DNA of 8,206 nt from Rubritepida sp. (GTDB lineage: Bacteria; Pseudomonadota; Alphaproteobacteria; Acetobacterales; Acetobacteraceae). The notes below the pieces were generated by a model. That model was not told the origin of the DNA and ran no database searches. It worked only from the letters and a program-made list of their open reading frames with translations. Location of the stretch: positions 1-8,206 of the forward strand of contig JACMRO010000537.1 of the NCBI GenBank assembly GCA_014376425.1, written 5' to 3'. A program made the position numbers and the translations under genes. Below, one piece after another: positions 1 through 5,810 of the stretch; the stretch's first letter is position 1, and each line of letters begins with the position of its first letter.

Positions 1-497
1 AGGTGGTCGTCGGTGCCGATGCCGGGGCTGGCGAAGGTCAGGCGGTCGGGCGCGGCGCGGGCGGCGGCGATGACGTCTTCGATGGTCCGGAACGGGCTCT
101 GCGCATGCACCGACATGGCGGAGGGGTCGTTGACCAGGCCGCCCAGCAGCGCGAAGTCGGTCCAGCGGAACTGCGCCTGGCGTTCGATCGGGATGGTCAC
201 CAGGCTGGGCATGTTGCACAGGCCCAGCGTCAGCCCGTCCGGCCGCGCGCGGGCCAGCGCGGCCAGCGCTACCTCGCCGCCCGCGCCGGTGCGGTTGGTG
301 ACGACGAAGGCCGCGCCCAGCGCGCGCTCCATGCCGGCGGCATAGCTGCGCGCATCGAGGTCCGACGCGCCACCGGGGGCGAAGCCGACCAGGATCTCGA
401 CGGGGCGTTCGGGCCGCCAGGGCTGTGCCAGGGCGGGGGCGACCAGGGCGGGGGTGGCCAGGGCGGGGGTGGCCAGCAGCAGCGCGCGGCGCCTCAT
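1..497 (-). CDS. Bug/TctC-family solute receptor, N-terminal part
   Basis: Partial gene running off the left edge; 165 residues are visible. The product begins MRRRALLLA, then an Ala/Leu/Pro-rich hydrophobic stretch ending ALA at residues 22-24, a plausible signal-peptidase site, so export to the periplasm is expected. The mature part opens with PWRPERPVEILVGFAPGG (about residues 26-43), the usual start of tripartite tricarboxylate transporter receptors. Further on are RTGAGG and, at the window edge, FASPGIGTDDH, also typical of this family. These proteins bind small carboxylates and hand them to TctA/TctB membrane subunits; neither is in the window, so they may lie further left or the receptor may be an orphan. 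The start is set by ATG at 497-495, which overlaps the TGA of the upstream SDR gene (ATGA), implying translational coupling. Family call is firm; substrate unknown. Confidence 0.88.
   Translation of the reverse strand, partial: MRRRALLLATPALATPALVAPALAQPWRPERPVEILVGFAPGGASDLDARSYAAGMERALGAAFVVTNRTGAGGEVALAALARARPDGLTLGLCNMPSLVTIPIERQAQFRWTDFALLGGLVNDPSAMSVHAQSPFRTIEDVIAAARAAPDRLTFASPGIGTDDH
428..472. repeat. Three 15-bp tandem copies inside the receptor signal peptide
   Basis: Three consecutive 15-nt units (428-442, 443-457, 458-472) read CCAGGGCGGGGG followed by CGA, TGG and TGG. On the minus strand each encodes five residues of the Ala/Leu/Thr/Pro type. Together they form the hydrophobic core of the signal peptide of the Bug/TctC receptor. 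Because 15 is a multiple of three, gain or loss of a unit would change the length of the hydrophobic core without shifting the frame. Confidence 0.8.
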
Positions 498-1510
498 GGT
501 GCGTTCCTCGCCCGGTCTTCCTCCAGCCAGCGGATCAGCCGGGTAAGGCCCTCCCGCATCTCCACCTGCGGCCGCCAGCCCAGCGCCGCCCCGGCCCGAT
601 CATGCACGATGTCGAAGGCACCGCCTGAGGTGAGCCGCACTTTCCCCGGTGTCTCACCGATGAACTCGGGCGCGGGGCCACCGCCGGCGATCTCGGTCAC
701 CAGCCGCACCAGCTCGAGCGTGGTGATCGGCGCGGGGCCGGAGGTGTTGACGGCGACATCGGTGGCCGCCGCCTCGAAAGCCGCCGCATTGGCCCGCGCC
801 AGGTCGCCGACATAGACGAAGTGCTTGGTCTCCGACCCGTCGCCGACGATCTGCGGCGCCCGGCCTGCGCGCACGGCATCGTAAGTCTCGATGATGTAGA
901 GCGCGTTGGCGGCGCGGTAATGCTGCCGCTCGCCATAGACGGTGGAGTAGCGCAGCACGACGTAATCCTGGCCATGCTTCTGGAACGCGGCGCGGCACAA
1001 TTGCTCGCCGATGATTTTGGTGGCGCCGTACAGGATGGCGGCGGGCGGTGCGCCAGCGGAATGGAAGGGCGTGCCCTCGACCAGCTCGCCACGGATGCCG
1101 GGGCCGTAGCCATAGACCGCGTTGGAGCTGGCGAAGACGAATTTGCCGACCTGATTGTGCCGCGCCGCTTCCAGGCTGTTCTGCACGCCGCGGATATTCA
1201 CATCCATGCCGGTCCAGCTATCGCGGTCCATGTTCAGCGTCATCAGCGCCGCCAGTTGCAGCACGCCATGCGCGCCCCGCTGCGCCGCCAGCAGGTCGGG
1301 CAGGCGCATCACGTCGCCGCGCACCACCCGCAGCCGGGGATGGTCCTTGATATGCGACAGCGCAGCCTCGCCACCGAAGACGAAGTTGTCGAACACCCGC
1401 ACCTCGGCCGCGCCCTGTTCGAGGAAATGCGCGGCGGTGGCCGACCCCACCAGCGAGGCGCCGCCCACGATGCAGAAAATATTACCCGCGATGGGGAGGG
1501 AGATCGTCAT
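494..1510 (-). CDS. Extended-SDR NAD-dependent epimerase/dehydratase within the TRAP operon
   Basis: Product of 338 residues, a normal length for an extended short-chain dehydrogenase of the GalE/RmlB type. The Rossmann dinucleotide motif is GGASLVG at residues 16-22, with Ser where the middle Gly usually is. Asp41 after the second strand fits NAD rather than NADP binding. The active site is recognisable: SSNAVYG at 128-134 supplies the Ser, and YGATK at 161-165 supplies the catalytic Tyr and Lys. RYSTVYGERQ and a later HFVYVGDLARA segment are typical of sugar-nucleotide epimerases. The start chosen is ATG at 1510, which overlaps the dctM stop as ATGA; the reading frame continues upstream to 1618, but that would add 36 Arg/His-rich residues lying inside dctM. 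Its own TGA overlaps the next ATG. Sharing an operon with a TRAP transporter suggests it acts on an imported sugar-like compound, but the substrate cannot be read from the sequence. Confidence 0.9.
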   Translation of the reverse strand: MTISLPIAGNIFCIVGGASLVGSATAAHFLEQGAAEVRVFDNFVFGGEAALSHIKDHPRLRVVRGDVMRLPDLLAAQRGAHGVLQLAALMTLNMDRDSWTGMDVNIRGVQNSLEAARHNQVGKFVFASSNAVYGYGPGIRGELVEGTPFHSAGAPPAAILYGATKIIGEQLCRAAFQKHGQDYVVLRYSTVYGERQHYRAANALYIIETYDAVRAGRAPQIVGDGSETKHFVYVGDLARANAAAFEAAATDVAVNTSGPAPITTLELVRLVTEIAGGGPAPEFIGETPGKVRLTSGGAFDIVHDRAGAALGWRPQVEMREGLTRLIRWLEEDRARNAP

Positions 1511-2787
1511 CGGAACACTCCAGGTAGCCACAGGGATAAGGCGGGGATGTAGGTGACCAGCAGCAGCACGGTGACGCCGGCGGCGTAGAAGGGAAGCGAC
1601 GTTCTGGTCGCCTCCCACATCGAAATGCGGCCCACCGCGCAGGCGACGAACAGCACCGGCCCGACCGGCGGCGTCACCAGGCCGATGCCCAGGTTCAGGA
1701 TCATAACAATGCCGAAATGCACCGGGTCCATCCCCAGCGCCTTGACCACTGGCAGAAAGATGGGCGTGCCGATCATGATCAGCGGCGCCATGTCCATGAA
1801 GGTGCCGAGCAGCAGCAGGATCAGGTTGATGATCAGCAACGTCATGATCGGGTCATCGGTGATGCCGCGCATCAGCGCCACCGTGGCGGCCGGCACCTGC
1901 AGCAGCGCCATCAGCCAGCCGAAGGCGGTGGCGGTGCCGATGATGAGCATCACCATGCCGGTGGTGCGCACCGCCCCCAGCACGGCATCGCGGAACGCGC
2001 TCCACGGCAGGCTGCGATACACCAGCAGCGTCACCAGCAGGGCGTAGAGCACGGCGACGCAGGCGCTTTCGGTCGCGGTGAAGACGCCGCTGCGCACGCC
2101 GGCGAAGATGATGACGATCAGCATGAGGCCAGGGACGGCGGCGGCCGCCAGCCGGGCCAGCGCCCACCAGCCGGGGAACTGCTCGGACGGGTAGCCGCGC
2201 CGCACCGCCACGACCCAGGCGGTAAACATCAGCACCACCATCAGCAGCATGCCCGGCACGATGCCGGCGGTGAACAGATCGGCCACGGAAATCGCTCCGC
2301 CGGCGGCGATGACGTAGAGAATCATATTGTGGCTGGGCGGGATCAACAGGTCGATCAGCGCCGCGTTGGCGGTCACGTTCACGGCATAGTCGGCCGCGTA
2401 ACCCCGCCGTCGCATCTGCGGAATCATCACGCCGCCAACCGCGCTCGCATCCGCCACGGCCGAGCCGGAGACGCCACCGAACAGCGTGCAGGCGACGATG
2501 TTCACCTGCCCCAACCCACCGCGCATATGCCCCACCAGGGCGGCGGCGAAGGCCACCAGGTGGTCGGCGATTTTGCCGCGCATCATCAGGTCGCCGGCGA
2601 AGATGAAGAAGGGAATCGCCAGCATGGAAAAGACGTTCATGCCCGACGAAAGCTGCTGCACCACGACGATGGCCGGCAGGCCCATGTAGACGACGGTGGC
2701 CATCGCCGCCGCACCCAGCGCGAAGGCGACCGGCACGCCGATCAGCAACAGCAGGGTGAAGACGCCCATCAGAAGCGTGACTTCCAT
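1507..2787 (-). CDS. dctM: TRAP transporter large permease, DctM family
   Basis: Integral inner-membrane protein of 426 residues, the standard DctM length, made of about a dozen hydrophobic segments. It is the ion-coupled translocation subunit of a TRAP transporter. Family hallmarks include AIPFFIFAGDLMMRGKIADH (57-76) and the signature GGVSGSAVADASAVG (104-118), followed by IPQMRRRGY and a long hydrophobic C-terminal half containing TPPVGPVLFVACAVG. Start: ATG at 2787-2785, whose A is shared with the TGA of dctQ (TGATG). An upstream in-frame ATG at 2949 is rejected because the added 54 residues are charged and antisense-like and lie within dctQ. The stop overlaps the SDR start by four bases. 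Works with the adjacent dctQ and dctP products. Confidence 0.96.
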   Translation of the reverse strand: MEVTLLMGVFTLLLLIGVPVAFALGAAAMATVVYMGLPAIVVVQQLSSGMNVFSMLAIPFFIFAGDLMMRGKIADHLVAFAAALVGHMRGGLGQVNIVACTLFGGVSGSAVADASAVGGVMIPQMRRRGYAADYAVNVTANAALIDLLIPPSHNMILYVIAAGGAISVADLFTAGIVPGMLLMVVLMFTAWVVAVRRGYPSEQFPGWWALARLAAAAVPGLMLIVIIFAGVRSGVFTATESACVAVLYALLVTLLVYRSLPWSAFRDAVLGAVRTTGMVMLIIGTATAFGWLMALLQVPAATVALMRGITDDPIMTLLIINLILLLLGTFMDMAPLIMIGTPIFLPVVKALGMDPVHFGIVMILNLGIGLVTPPVGPVLFVACAVGRISMWEATRTSLPFYAAGVTVLLLVTYIPALSLWLPGVFR

Positions 2788-3287
2788 CAGCCGTCTGCCA
2801 GAAGCGGGCGGGGTTCGGGCAGAGGCAGCCCGCGCAGCCGGCAGCCGATGCGCTCGGCGCCGAACAGCGTGATCAGCGCGCCGCCCAGCACCATGGGGAG
2901 ATACTCCACGCCGCCCGGCAGGCCGGTGGTGGGCAGCGTTGCGTCCCACACCCCCGCCGCCAGCTCGGTGCCGAACCAGACCATGCAGGCGCCAAAGCCG
3001 GTAACCACAGCGTCACTGATCAGCGCCAGCACGGCGCCCAGACGCTCGGGCAGCGAAGTGCGAATAATGTCGAAGCCCATATGCGTGTTCTCCCGCACAC
3101 CAGCCGCCGCGGCACCCAGGATCACCCACCCCAGCAACAGCATGGCCACCTGCTCGGCCCAGGCCGGGGTGTCGTTGAGCACGAAGCGGCCGAACACCGC
3201 CCATGCCACGATCGCCACCATCACCACCATGCAGACGCCGCCCAGCCAGAGTGCGGCGGTGCAGGCGGCGTGGAGGATGCGCGTCAC
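2787..3287 (-). CDS. dctQ: TRAP transporter small permease, DctQ family
   Basis: Product of 166 residues with four hydrophobic segments, the usual size and topology of the TRAP small membrane subunit that partners DctM. The conserved core runs from GRFVLNDTPAWAEQ (33-46) through LLLGWVILGAAAAGVRENTHMGFD (about 50-73), matching the family pattern of Arg-Phe, Asn, Trp-x-Glu, Gly-Ala and a terminal His and Asp. Start: GTG at 3287-3285, overlapping the dctP stop as GTGA. The next in-frame Met would remove the first transmembrane segment, and the longer frame to 3452 lies entirely inside dctP. The overlaps on both sides imply coupled translation of dctP, dctQ and dctM. Confidence 0.93.
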   Translation of the reverse strand: MTRILHAACTAALWLGGVCMVVMVAIVAWAVFGRFVLNDTPAWAEQVAMLLLGWVILGAAAAGVRENTHMGFDIIRTSLPERLGAVLALISDAVVTGFGACMVWFGTELAAGVWDATLPTTGLPGGVEYLPMVLGGALITLFGAERIGCRLRGLPLPEPRPLLADG

Positions 3288-4264
3288 GCCGCTTCGCGGA
3301 TGCGCGTCACCAGGCCACGCAGCCGGTCGTCGCGCGCGAACTGTGCATGGACCGGCTCCATGGCGCGGGCGAAGGCTGCCTTGTCGACTGGGTTGATCTG
3401 CGCCCCACCGGCGATGACCGCGGCGCGCGAGATGGCGGTCTGCGCATCCCACAGCCGGCGCATCTCGCCCACACTTTCCTTCGCCGCGTCGCGCAGGATG
3501 GCCTGCAGGTCGCGCGGCAGCCGGTCGAAGCTGCGCTTCGACGCGACCAGGATTTCGGGCGACATCGAATGCTCGCTCTCAGCGTAGTATTTCGCCACCT
3601 CGAAATGCCGGGTGGAATGGTAGGAAGGCCAGTTGTTCTCGGCCGCGTCGACCACGCCGGTCTGCAAGGCGGAATATACCTCGCCGAAGGGCAGCGGCGT
3701 CGCGTTGGCGCCCACCGCGCGCATGATCGCGACCCACAGGTCGGATTGCTGCACGCGGACCTTCAGGCCCCGCATGTCGTCGGGCGTGCGGACCGGGCCG
3801 CGGCGGGAATAGAAGCTGCGCGCGCCGCTATCGTAGAAGCACAAGCCCACGAAGCCGTGCCGGTCGGCGCCGGCGACGATTTCCTGGCCGATCGGGCCAT
3901 CCATCACGCGGCGCATATGCGGCTCGTCGCGGAAGACGAAGGGCAGGCCGGGGATCGCCGTCTCCGGCACCAGATTGTTGAGAGGCCCGAAATTGACCCG
4001 GTTTATGTCGATGACGCCGAAGCGCGTCTGCTCCAGCGTCTCGCGCTCCTCGCCCAGCTGGCGGGAGTGGAATACCTGGACGCGGAGACGGCCGCCCGAA
4101 CGCTGCTCGACCAGGTTGCCCATGAACTTCACCGCCTCCACCGTCGGGTAACCATCCGGGTGGGTGTCGGCGCTGCGCAGCGTGATGGTTTGCGCACTGG
4201 CCCGGCCGGCAAGCCAGGGGGCTGCTAGGCCCGCGAGAAGCAGGGCGCGGCGGGTGCTGAGCAT
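3284..4264 (-). CDS. dctP: TRAP transporter periplasmic receptor, DctP family
   Basis: Product of 326 residues, typical of DctP receptors. Residues 1-24 form a signal peptide (LSTRRALLLAGLAAPWLA, then RASA before QTITL). The conserved ligand region is clear: GARSFYS (147-153), DMRGLKVRV (163-171) whose Arg170 aligns with the carboxylate-binding Arg of the family, PFGEVYSALQTGVVDAAENN (192-211), and HSMSPEILVASKRSFDRLP. The AENNWPSY form with two Asn is, from memory, frequent among receptors for uronates and related sugar acids; treat that as a weak substrate hint. Start: ATG at 4264, preceded by a purine-rich GAGGGAA about 7 nt upstream. The frame extends to 4552, but that would run through the divergent gene. 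First gene of the minus-strand operon; its GTGA junction couples it to dctQ. Confidence 0.95.
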   Translation of the reverse strand: MLSTRRALLLAGLAAPWLAGRASAQTITLRSADTHPDGYPTVEAVKFMGNLVEQRSGGRLRVQVFHSRQLGEERETLEQTRFGVIDINRVNFGPLNNLVPETAIPGLPFVFRDEPHMRRVMDGPIGQEIVAGADRHGFVGLCFYDSGARSFYSRRGPVRTPDDMRGLKVRVQQSDLWVAIMRAVGANATPLPFGEVYSALQTGVVDAAENNWPSYHSTRHFEVAKYYAESEHSMSPEILVASKRSFDRLPRDLQAILRDAAKESVGEMRRLWDAQTAISRAAVIAGGAQINPVDKAAFARAMEPVHAQFARDDRLRGLVTRIREAA

Positions 4265-4287
4265 GGGTGTTCCCTCGGACCGTTGTT

Positions 4288-4297
4288 TTGCCGGCAA
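4288..4297. promoter_or_regulatory. Candidate operator palindrome upstream of dctP
   Basis: TTGCCGGCAA is a perfect 10-bp palindrome with a central CG, lying 24-33 bp upstream of the dctP start. LacI-type operators often have this character and TRAP operons are often ligand-controlled, so it could be a repressor site. It is short, and such palindromes occur by chance in GC-rich DNA. Confidence 0.3.
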
Positions 4298-4319
4298 CGC
4301 TGCGCCGCGCGCCGCGCCA

Positions 4320-4346
4320 TCGTCAAGCACGCAGGCAGGCTGTAAT
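4320..4346 (+). promoter_or_regulatory. Candidate promoter of the DUF2889 gene
   Basis: TGTAAT at 4341-4346 matches five of six bases of the TATAAT consensus and lies 32 bp before the ATG at 4379. The best upstream partner, TCGTCA at 4320-4325, matches four of six of TTGACA but with a short 15-bp spacer. The AT-rich hexamer stands out in an otherwise GC-rich stretch, but the assignment rests on the -10 alone. Confidence 0.33.
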
Positions 4347-4378
4347 GTGATGCTGCACTGCGTCGAAAAGGGCCCCCC

Positions 4379-4972
4379 ATGCCGCTCTCCCCACCCGCCG
4401 ACCGCGAATTGCATCATCAGCGCGACATCGCGATGAAAGGCTATGAACGCGCCGATGGGCTGTTCGACATCGAGGCCCACCTGGTGGACACCAAGACCTA
4501 CGGCTTCCCCAGCGACTACCGCGGCCAGGTCAATGCCGGCGAACCGCTGCACGGCATGTGGATGCGACTGACGATCGACGCCGACATGAACGTGATCTCC
4601 TGCGAGGCGGCCAGCGACTTCACCCCCTACGCCGTCTGCCCCGGCGCCGCACCCGCCTTCGCCGGCCTAGCCGGGCTGAAGATCGGGCCGGGCTTCAACA
4701 AGGCGGTGAACGAGCGCGTCGGCGGCACCCGGGGCTGCACCCACCTGCGCGAAGTGCTGGCGCAGATGGCGACCGTGGCGTTCCAGACCCTCTACCCGAT
4801 CCGCGCCCGTATCGCCCGCGAAGCCCGGGCTAACCGCCCAAAGGGGAATGATGTGGCCGGCGAACCGCCCACCGCGCCGGGCAAGAAACCCGCCCTGCTC
4901 GGCACCTGCCACGCCTATGCGCCAACCAGCCCGGTGGTTCGGCAACGCTGGCCGGAATGGGCGGAGGACTGA
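4379..4972 (+). CDS. DUF2889 family protein of unknown function
   Basis: Product of 197 residues without signal peptide or membrane segment, so probably cytoplasmic. The family pattern is well kept: RDIAMKGYERADGLFDIEAH (15-34) followed by LVDTK (35-39), AGEPLHGMWMRLTID (53-67), Cys87 in AVCPGAAP, LKIGPGF (100-106), GGTRGCTHLREVL (115-127) and MATVAFQTLYP (130-140). The last roughly 50 residues are a Lys/Pro-rich tail ending PVVRQRWPEWAED and also fit the family. Conserved Asp, His and Cys residues would suit an enzyme or metal site, but the biochemical function is not established. The start at 4379 has AAAAGGG six bases upstream; the in-frame Met at residue 19 would cut into the conserved region. 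It is transcribed away from the TRAP operon and toward the heptose genes, and may be regulated with the transporter through the shared upstream region. Confidence 0.9.
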   Translation: MPLSPPADRELHHQRDIAMKGYERADGLFDIEAHLVDTKTYGFPSDYRGQVNAGEPLHGMWMRLTIDADMNVISCEAASDFTPYAVCPGAAPAFAGLAGLKIGPGFNKAVNERVGGTRGCTHLREVLAQMATVAFQTLYPIRARIAREARANRPKGNDVAGEPPTAPGKKPALLGTCHAYAPTSPVVRQRWPEWAED

Positions 4973-5005
4973 TCGGGGCTCCGGGGTGAGGGGGCGCTGG
5001 CTGCC

Positions 5006-5030
5006 CGGGGAAGGGCTTCGCCCTCCCCCG
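5006..5030. other. Hairpin 1 of the left repeat copy
   Basis: CGGGGAAGGGC (5006-5016) pairs with GCCCTCCCCCG (5020-5030) across a 3-nt TTC loop, 10 of 11 positions paired with one A/C mismatch. No T-tract follows, so it is not a standard rho-independent terminator. It lies 34 nt after the DUF2889 stop and could protect or attenuate a transcript. Confidence 0.65.
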
Positions 5031-5042
5031 TACCCCCTCCCA

Positions 5043-5063
5043 CCAGGGGCGACCCGCCCCTGG
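5043..5063. other. Hairpin 2 of the left repeat copy
   Basis: CCAGGGGCG (5043-5051) and CGCCCCTGG (5055-5063) form a perfect 9-bp stem with loop ACC. The right copy has the corresponding hairpin at 5157-5177 with a different stem sequence (core AGGGCC/GGCCCT), so pairing is retained while bases differ. Confidence 0.7.
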
Positions 5064-5077
5064 ACCGTGGATAAGTT

Positions 5078-5103
5078 GGGGTTTGGGGGGAGGGGGTACG
5101 GGG
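5078..5103 (+). other. Potential G-quadruplex on the plus strand
   Basis: Four G-runs of 4, 6, 5 and 4 bases are separated by loops TTT, A and TAC. This meets the usual motif of four runs of at least three G with short loops, using four-layer runs. It lies at the inner end of the left repeat copy. Confidence 0.65.
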
Positions 5104-5123
5104 CTGCTTAACGGACGTGACAG

Positions 5124-5150
5124 CCCCCTCCCCCCAAACCCCAACCCCCC
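5124..5150 (-). other. Potential G-quadruplex on the minus strand
   Basis: Read on the minus strand, four G-runs of 6, 4, 6 and 5 bases are separated by loops TT, TTT and A. It is the counterpart of the plus-strand motif in the right repeat copy, so each strand carries one quadruplex-capable tract about 20 bp apart. Confidence 0.65.
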
Positions 5151-5246
5151 GGGTTCCCAGGGCCTTTCGGCCCTTGGTGGATGGGCGTATCGGGAAATGC
5201 AAAGTCTTCCCCCGGGCCACAAGCGCCCCCTCACCCCGGAACCCCG

Positions 5247-5810
5247 ATGAACCTCGACCATTGGCTAGACGATGCGACCGCCATGCTGGCGGCGACGCGG
5301 GCGATGCAGATGGGTCCGGCCATGGATGCGGCGGTGTCTGCCACGGCGGCGGCGCTGCGTGCCGGGCGGCCGTTGCTGGTGTGTGGCAATGGTGGGTCGG
5401 CAGCGGATGCGCAGCACATCGTGGGTGAGATGGTCGGGCGGTTCCTGAAGGAGCGGCGGGCGTTGCGGGCGATCTGCCTGTCGTCCAACCCGGCGGTGCT
5501 GACCGCCTGGGCCAACGACTACAGCTCCGAGACGGTGTTTTCCCGCCAGGTCGAGGCCTATGCCGAGCCGGGGGGCGTGTTGCTGGGCCTGTCCACCTCG
5601 GGCAATTCGAAGAATGTCATCAATGCGCTGGAGGCGGCGCGGGCGGCGGGCATGGTCACCATCGGCATGACGGGCGAGGCCGGCGGTGCGATGGCGTCCT
5701 GGTGCGATCACTTATTCGCGGTGCCCAGCCGGTCCACCCCGGCGATCCAGCAGGTGCATCTGTGCCTGTACCATTGCTACTGCGCGGGCGTGGAGGCGGC
5801 GCTGGCGTGA
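5247..5810 (+). CDS. gmhA: D-sedoheptulose-7-phosphate isomerase
   Basis: Cytoplasmic SIS-domain protein of 187 residues, the normal GmhA length. It converts sedoheptulose 7-phosphate to D-glycero-D-manno-heptose 7-phosphate, the first step of bacterial activated-heptose synthesis. The phosphosugar loop is CGNGGSAADAQH (46-57). STSGNSKNVI (116-125) is the second phosphate-contacting segment. Residues expected to form the zinc/catalytic site of GmhA are present: His57, Glu61, Gln168 and His176, with the family spacing. The start at 5247 lies in the end of the inverted repeat, with only a weak GGA six to eight bases upstream. The in-frame ATG at 5181 would add repeat-encoded Pro-rich residues and is disfavoured. 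The stop overlaps the next gene as GTGA, so the two are probably co-translated. Confidence 0.93.
   Translation: MNLDHWLDDATAMLAATRAMQMGPAMDAAVSATAAALRAGRPLLVCGNGGSAADAQHIVGEMVGRFLKERRALRAICLSSNPAVLTAWANDYSSETVFSRQVEAYAEPGGVLLGLSTSGNSKNVINALEAARAAGMVTIGMTGEAGGAMASWCDHLFAVPSRSTPAIQQVHLCLYHCYCAGVEAALA

Larger units (their letters stand above)
4265..4378. promoter_or_regulatory. Divergent control region between dctP and the DUF2889 gene
   Basis: This 114-bp gap separates two divergent starts, so it should hold promoters for both directions. On the dctP side, TTGACG (minus strand, 4326-4321) resembles a -35 box, but no convincing -10 follows at 17-18 bp. Shine-Dalgarno-like sequences are visible for both genes: GAGGGAA before dctP, and AAAAGGG six bases before the ATG at 4379. 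A short perfect palindrome lies on the dctP-proximal side. No regulator gene is present in the window. Confidence 0.6.
4972..5248. repeat. Large imperfect inverted repeat: two head-to-head copies of a ~130-nt unit
   Basis: The left copy (4972-5106) and right copy (5121-5248) are in opposite orientation around a 14-nt centre. The outer 27 nt of each (4972-4998 and 5222-5248) are reverse complements with a single mismatch. Their inner 22 nt (5075-5096 and 5124-5145) are perfect reverse complements. Between these ends the copies have diverged but keep the same layout of two hairpins. The left end coincides with the last base of the DUF2889 stop and the right end with the first two bases of the gmhA ATG, so the element fills the intergenic region exactly. 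It has no coding content. It may be a dispersed intergenic repeat or a small non-autonomous mobile element; flanking target duplications are not evident. Confidence 0.85.

Noticed and set aside
1717..3396. Long plus-strand open frame of 559 codons opposite dctM and dctQ
   Set aside because: The translation is His/Gln/Arg/Gly-rich with no recognisable domain, and it lies wholly antisense to well-conserved TRAP permease genes; a shadow of GC-rich codon use.
4265..4552. Upstream extension of dctP to an ATG at 4552
   Set aside because: It would run through the divergent DUF2889 gene and bury the signal peptide; the ATG at 4264 has a good SD and gives a proper signal sequence.
5006..5063. Rho-independent terminator after the DUF2889 gene
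   Set aside because: Strong GC hairpins but no following T-run; better explained as parts of the inverted repeat.
5174..5202. Possible promoter TTGGTG with ATGCAA before gmhA
   Set aside because: The -10 match is poor and the boxes fall inside repeat hairpins; not distinguishable from chance.
5181..5246. Alternative gmhA start at 5181
   Set aside because: The extra 22 residues are Pro/Gly-rich and encoded by the repeat; the family normally starts close to the helix that begins at 5247.
4972..5248. Insertion sequence with transposase
   Set aside because: The element is only 277 bp with no coding capacity, and no flanking target-site duplication is visible.
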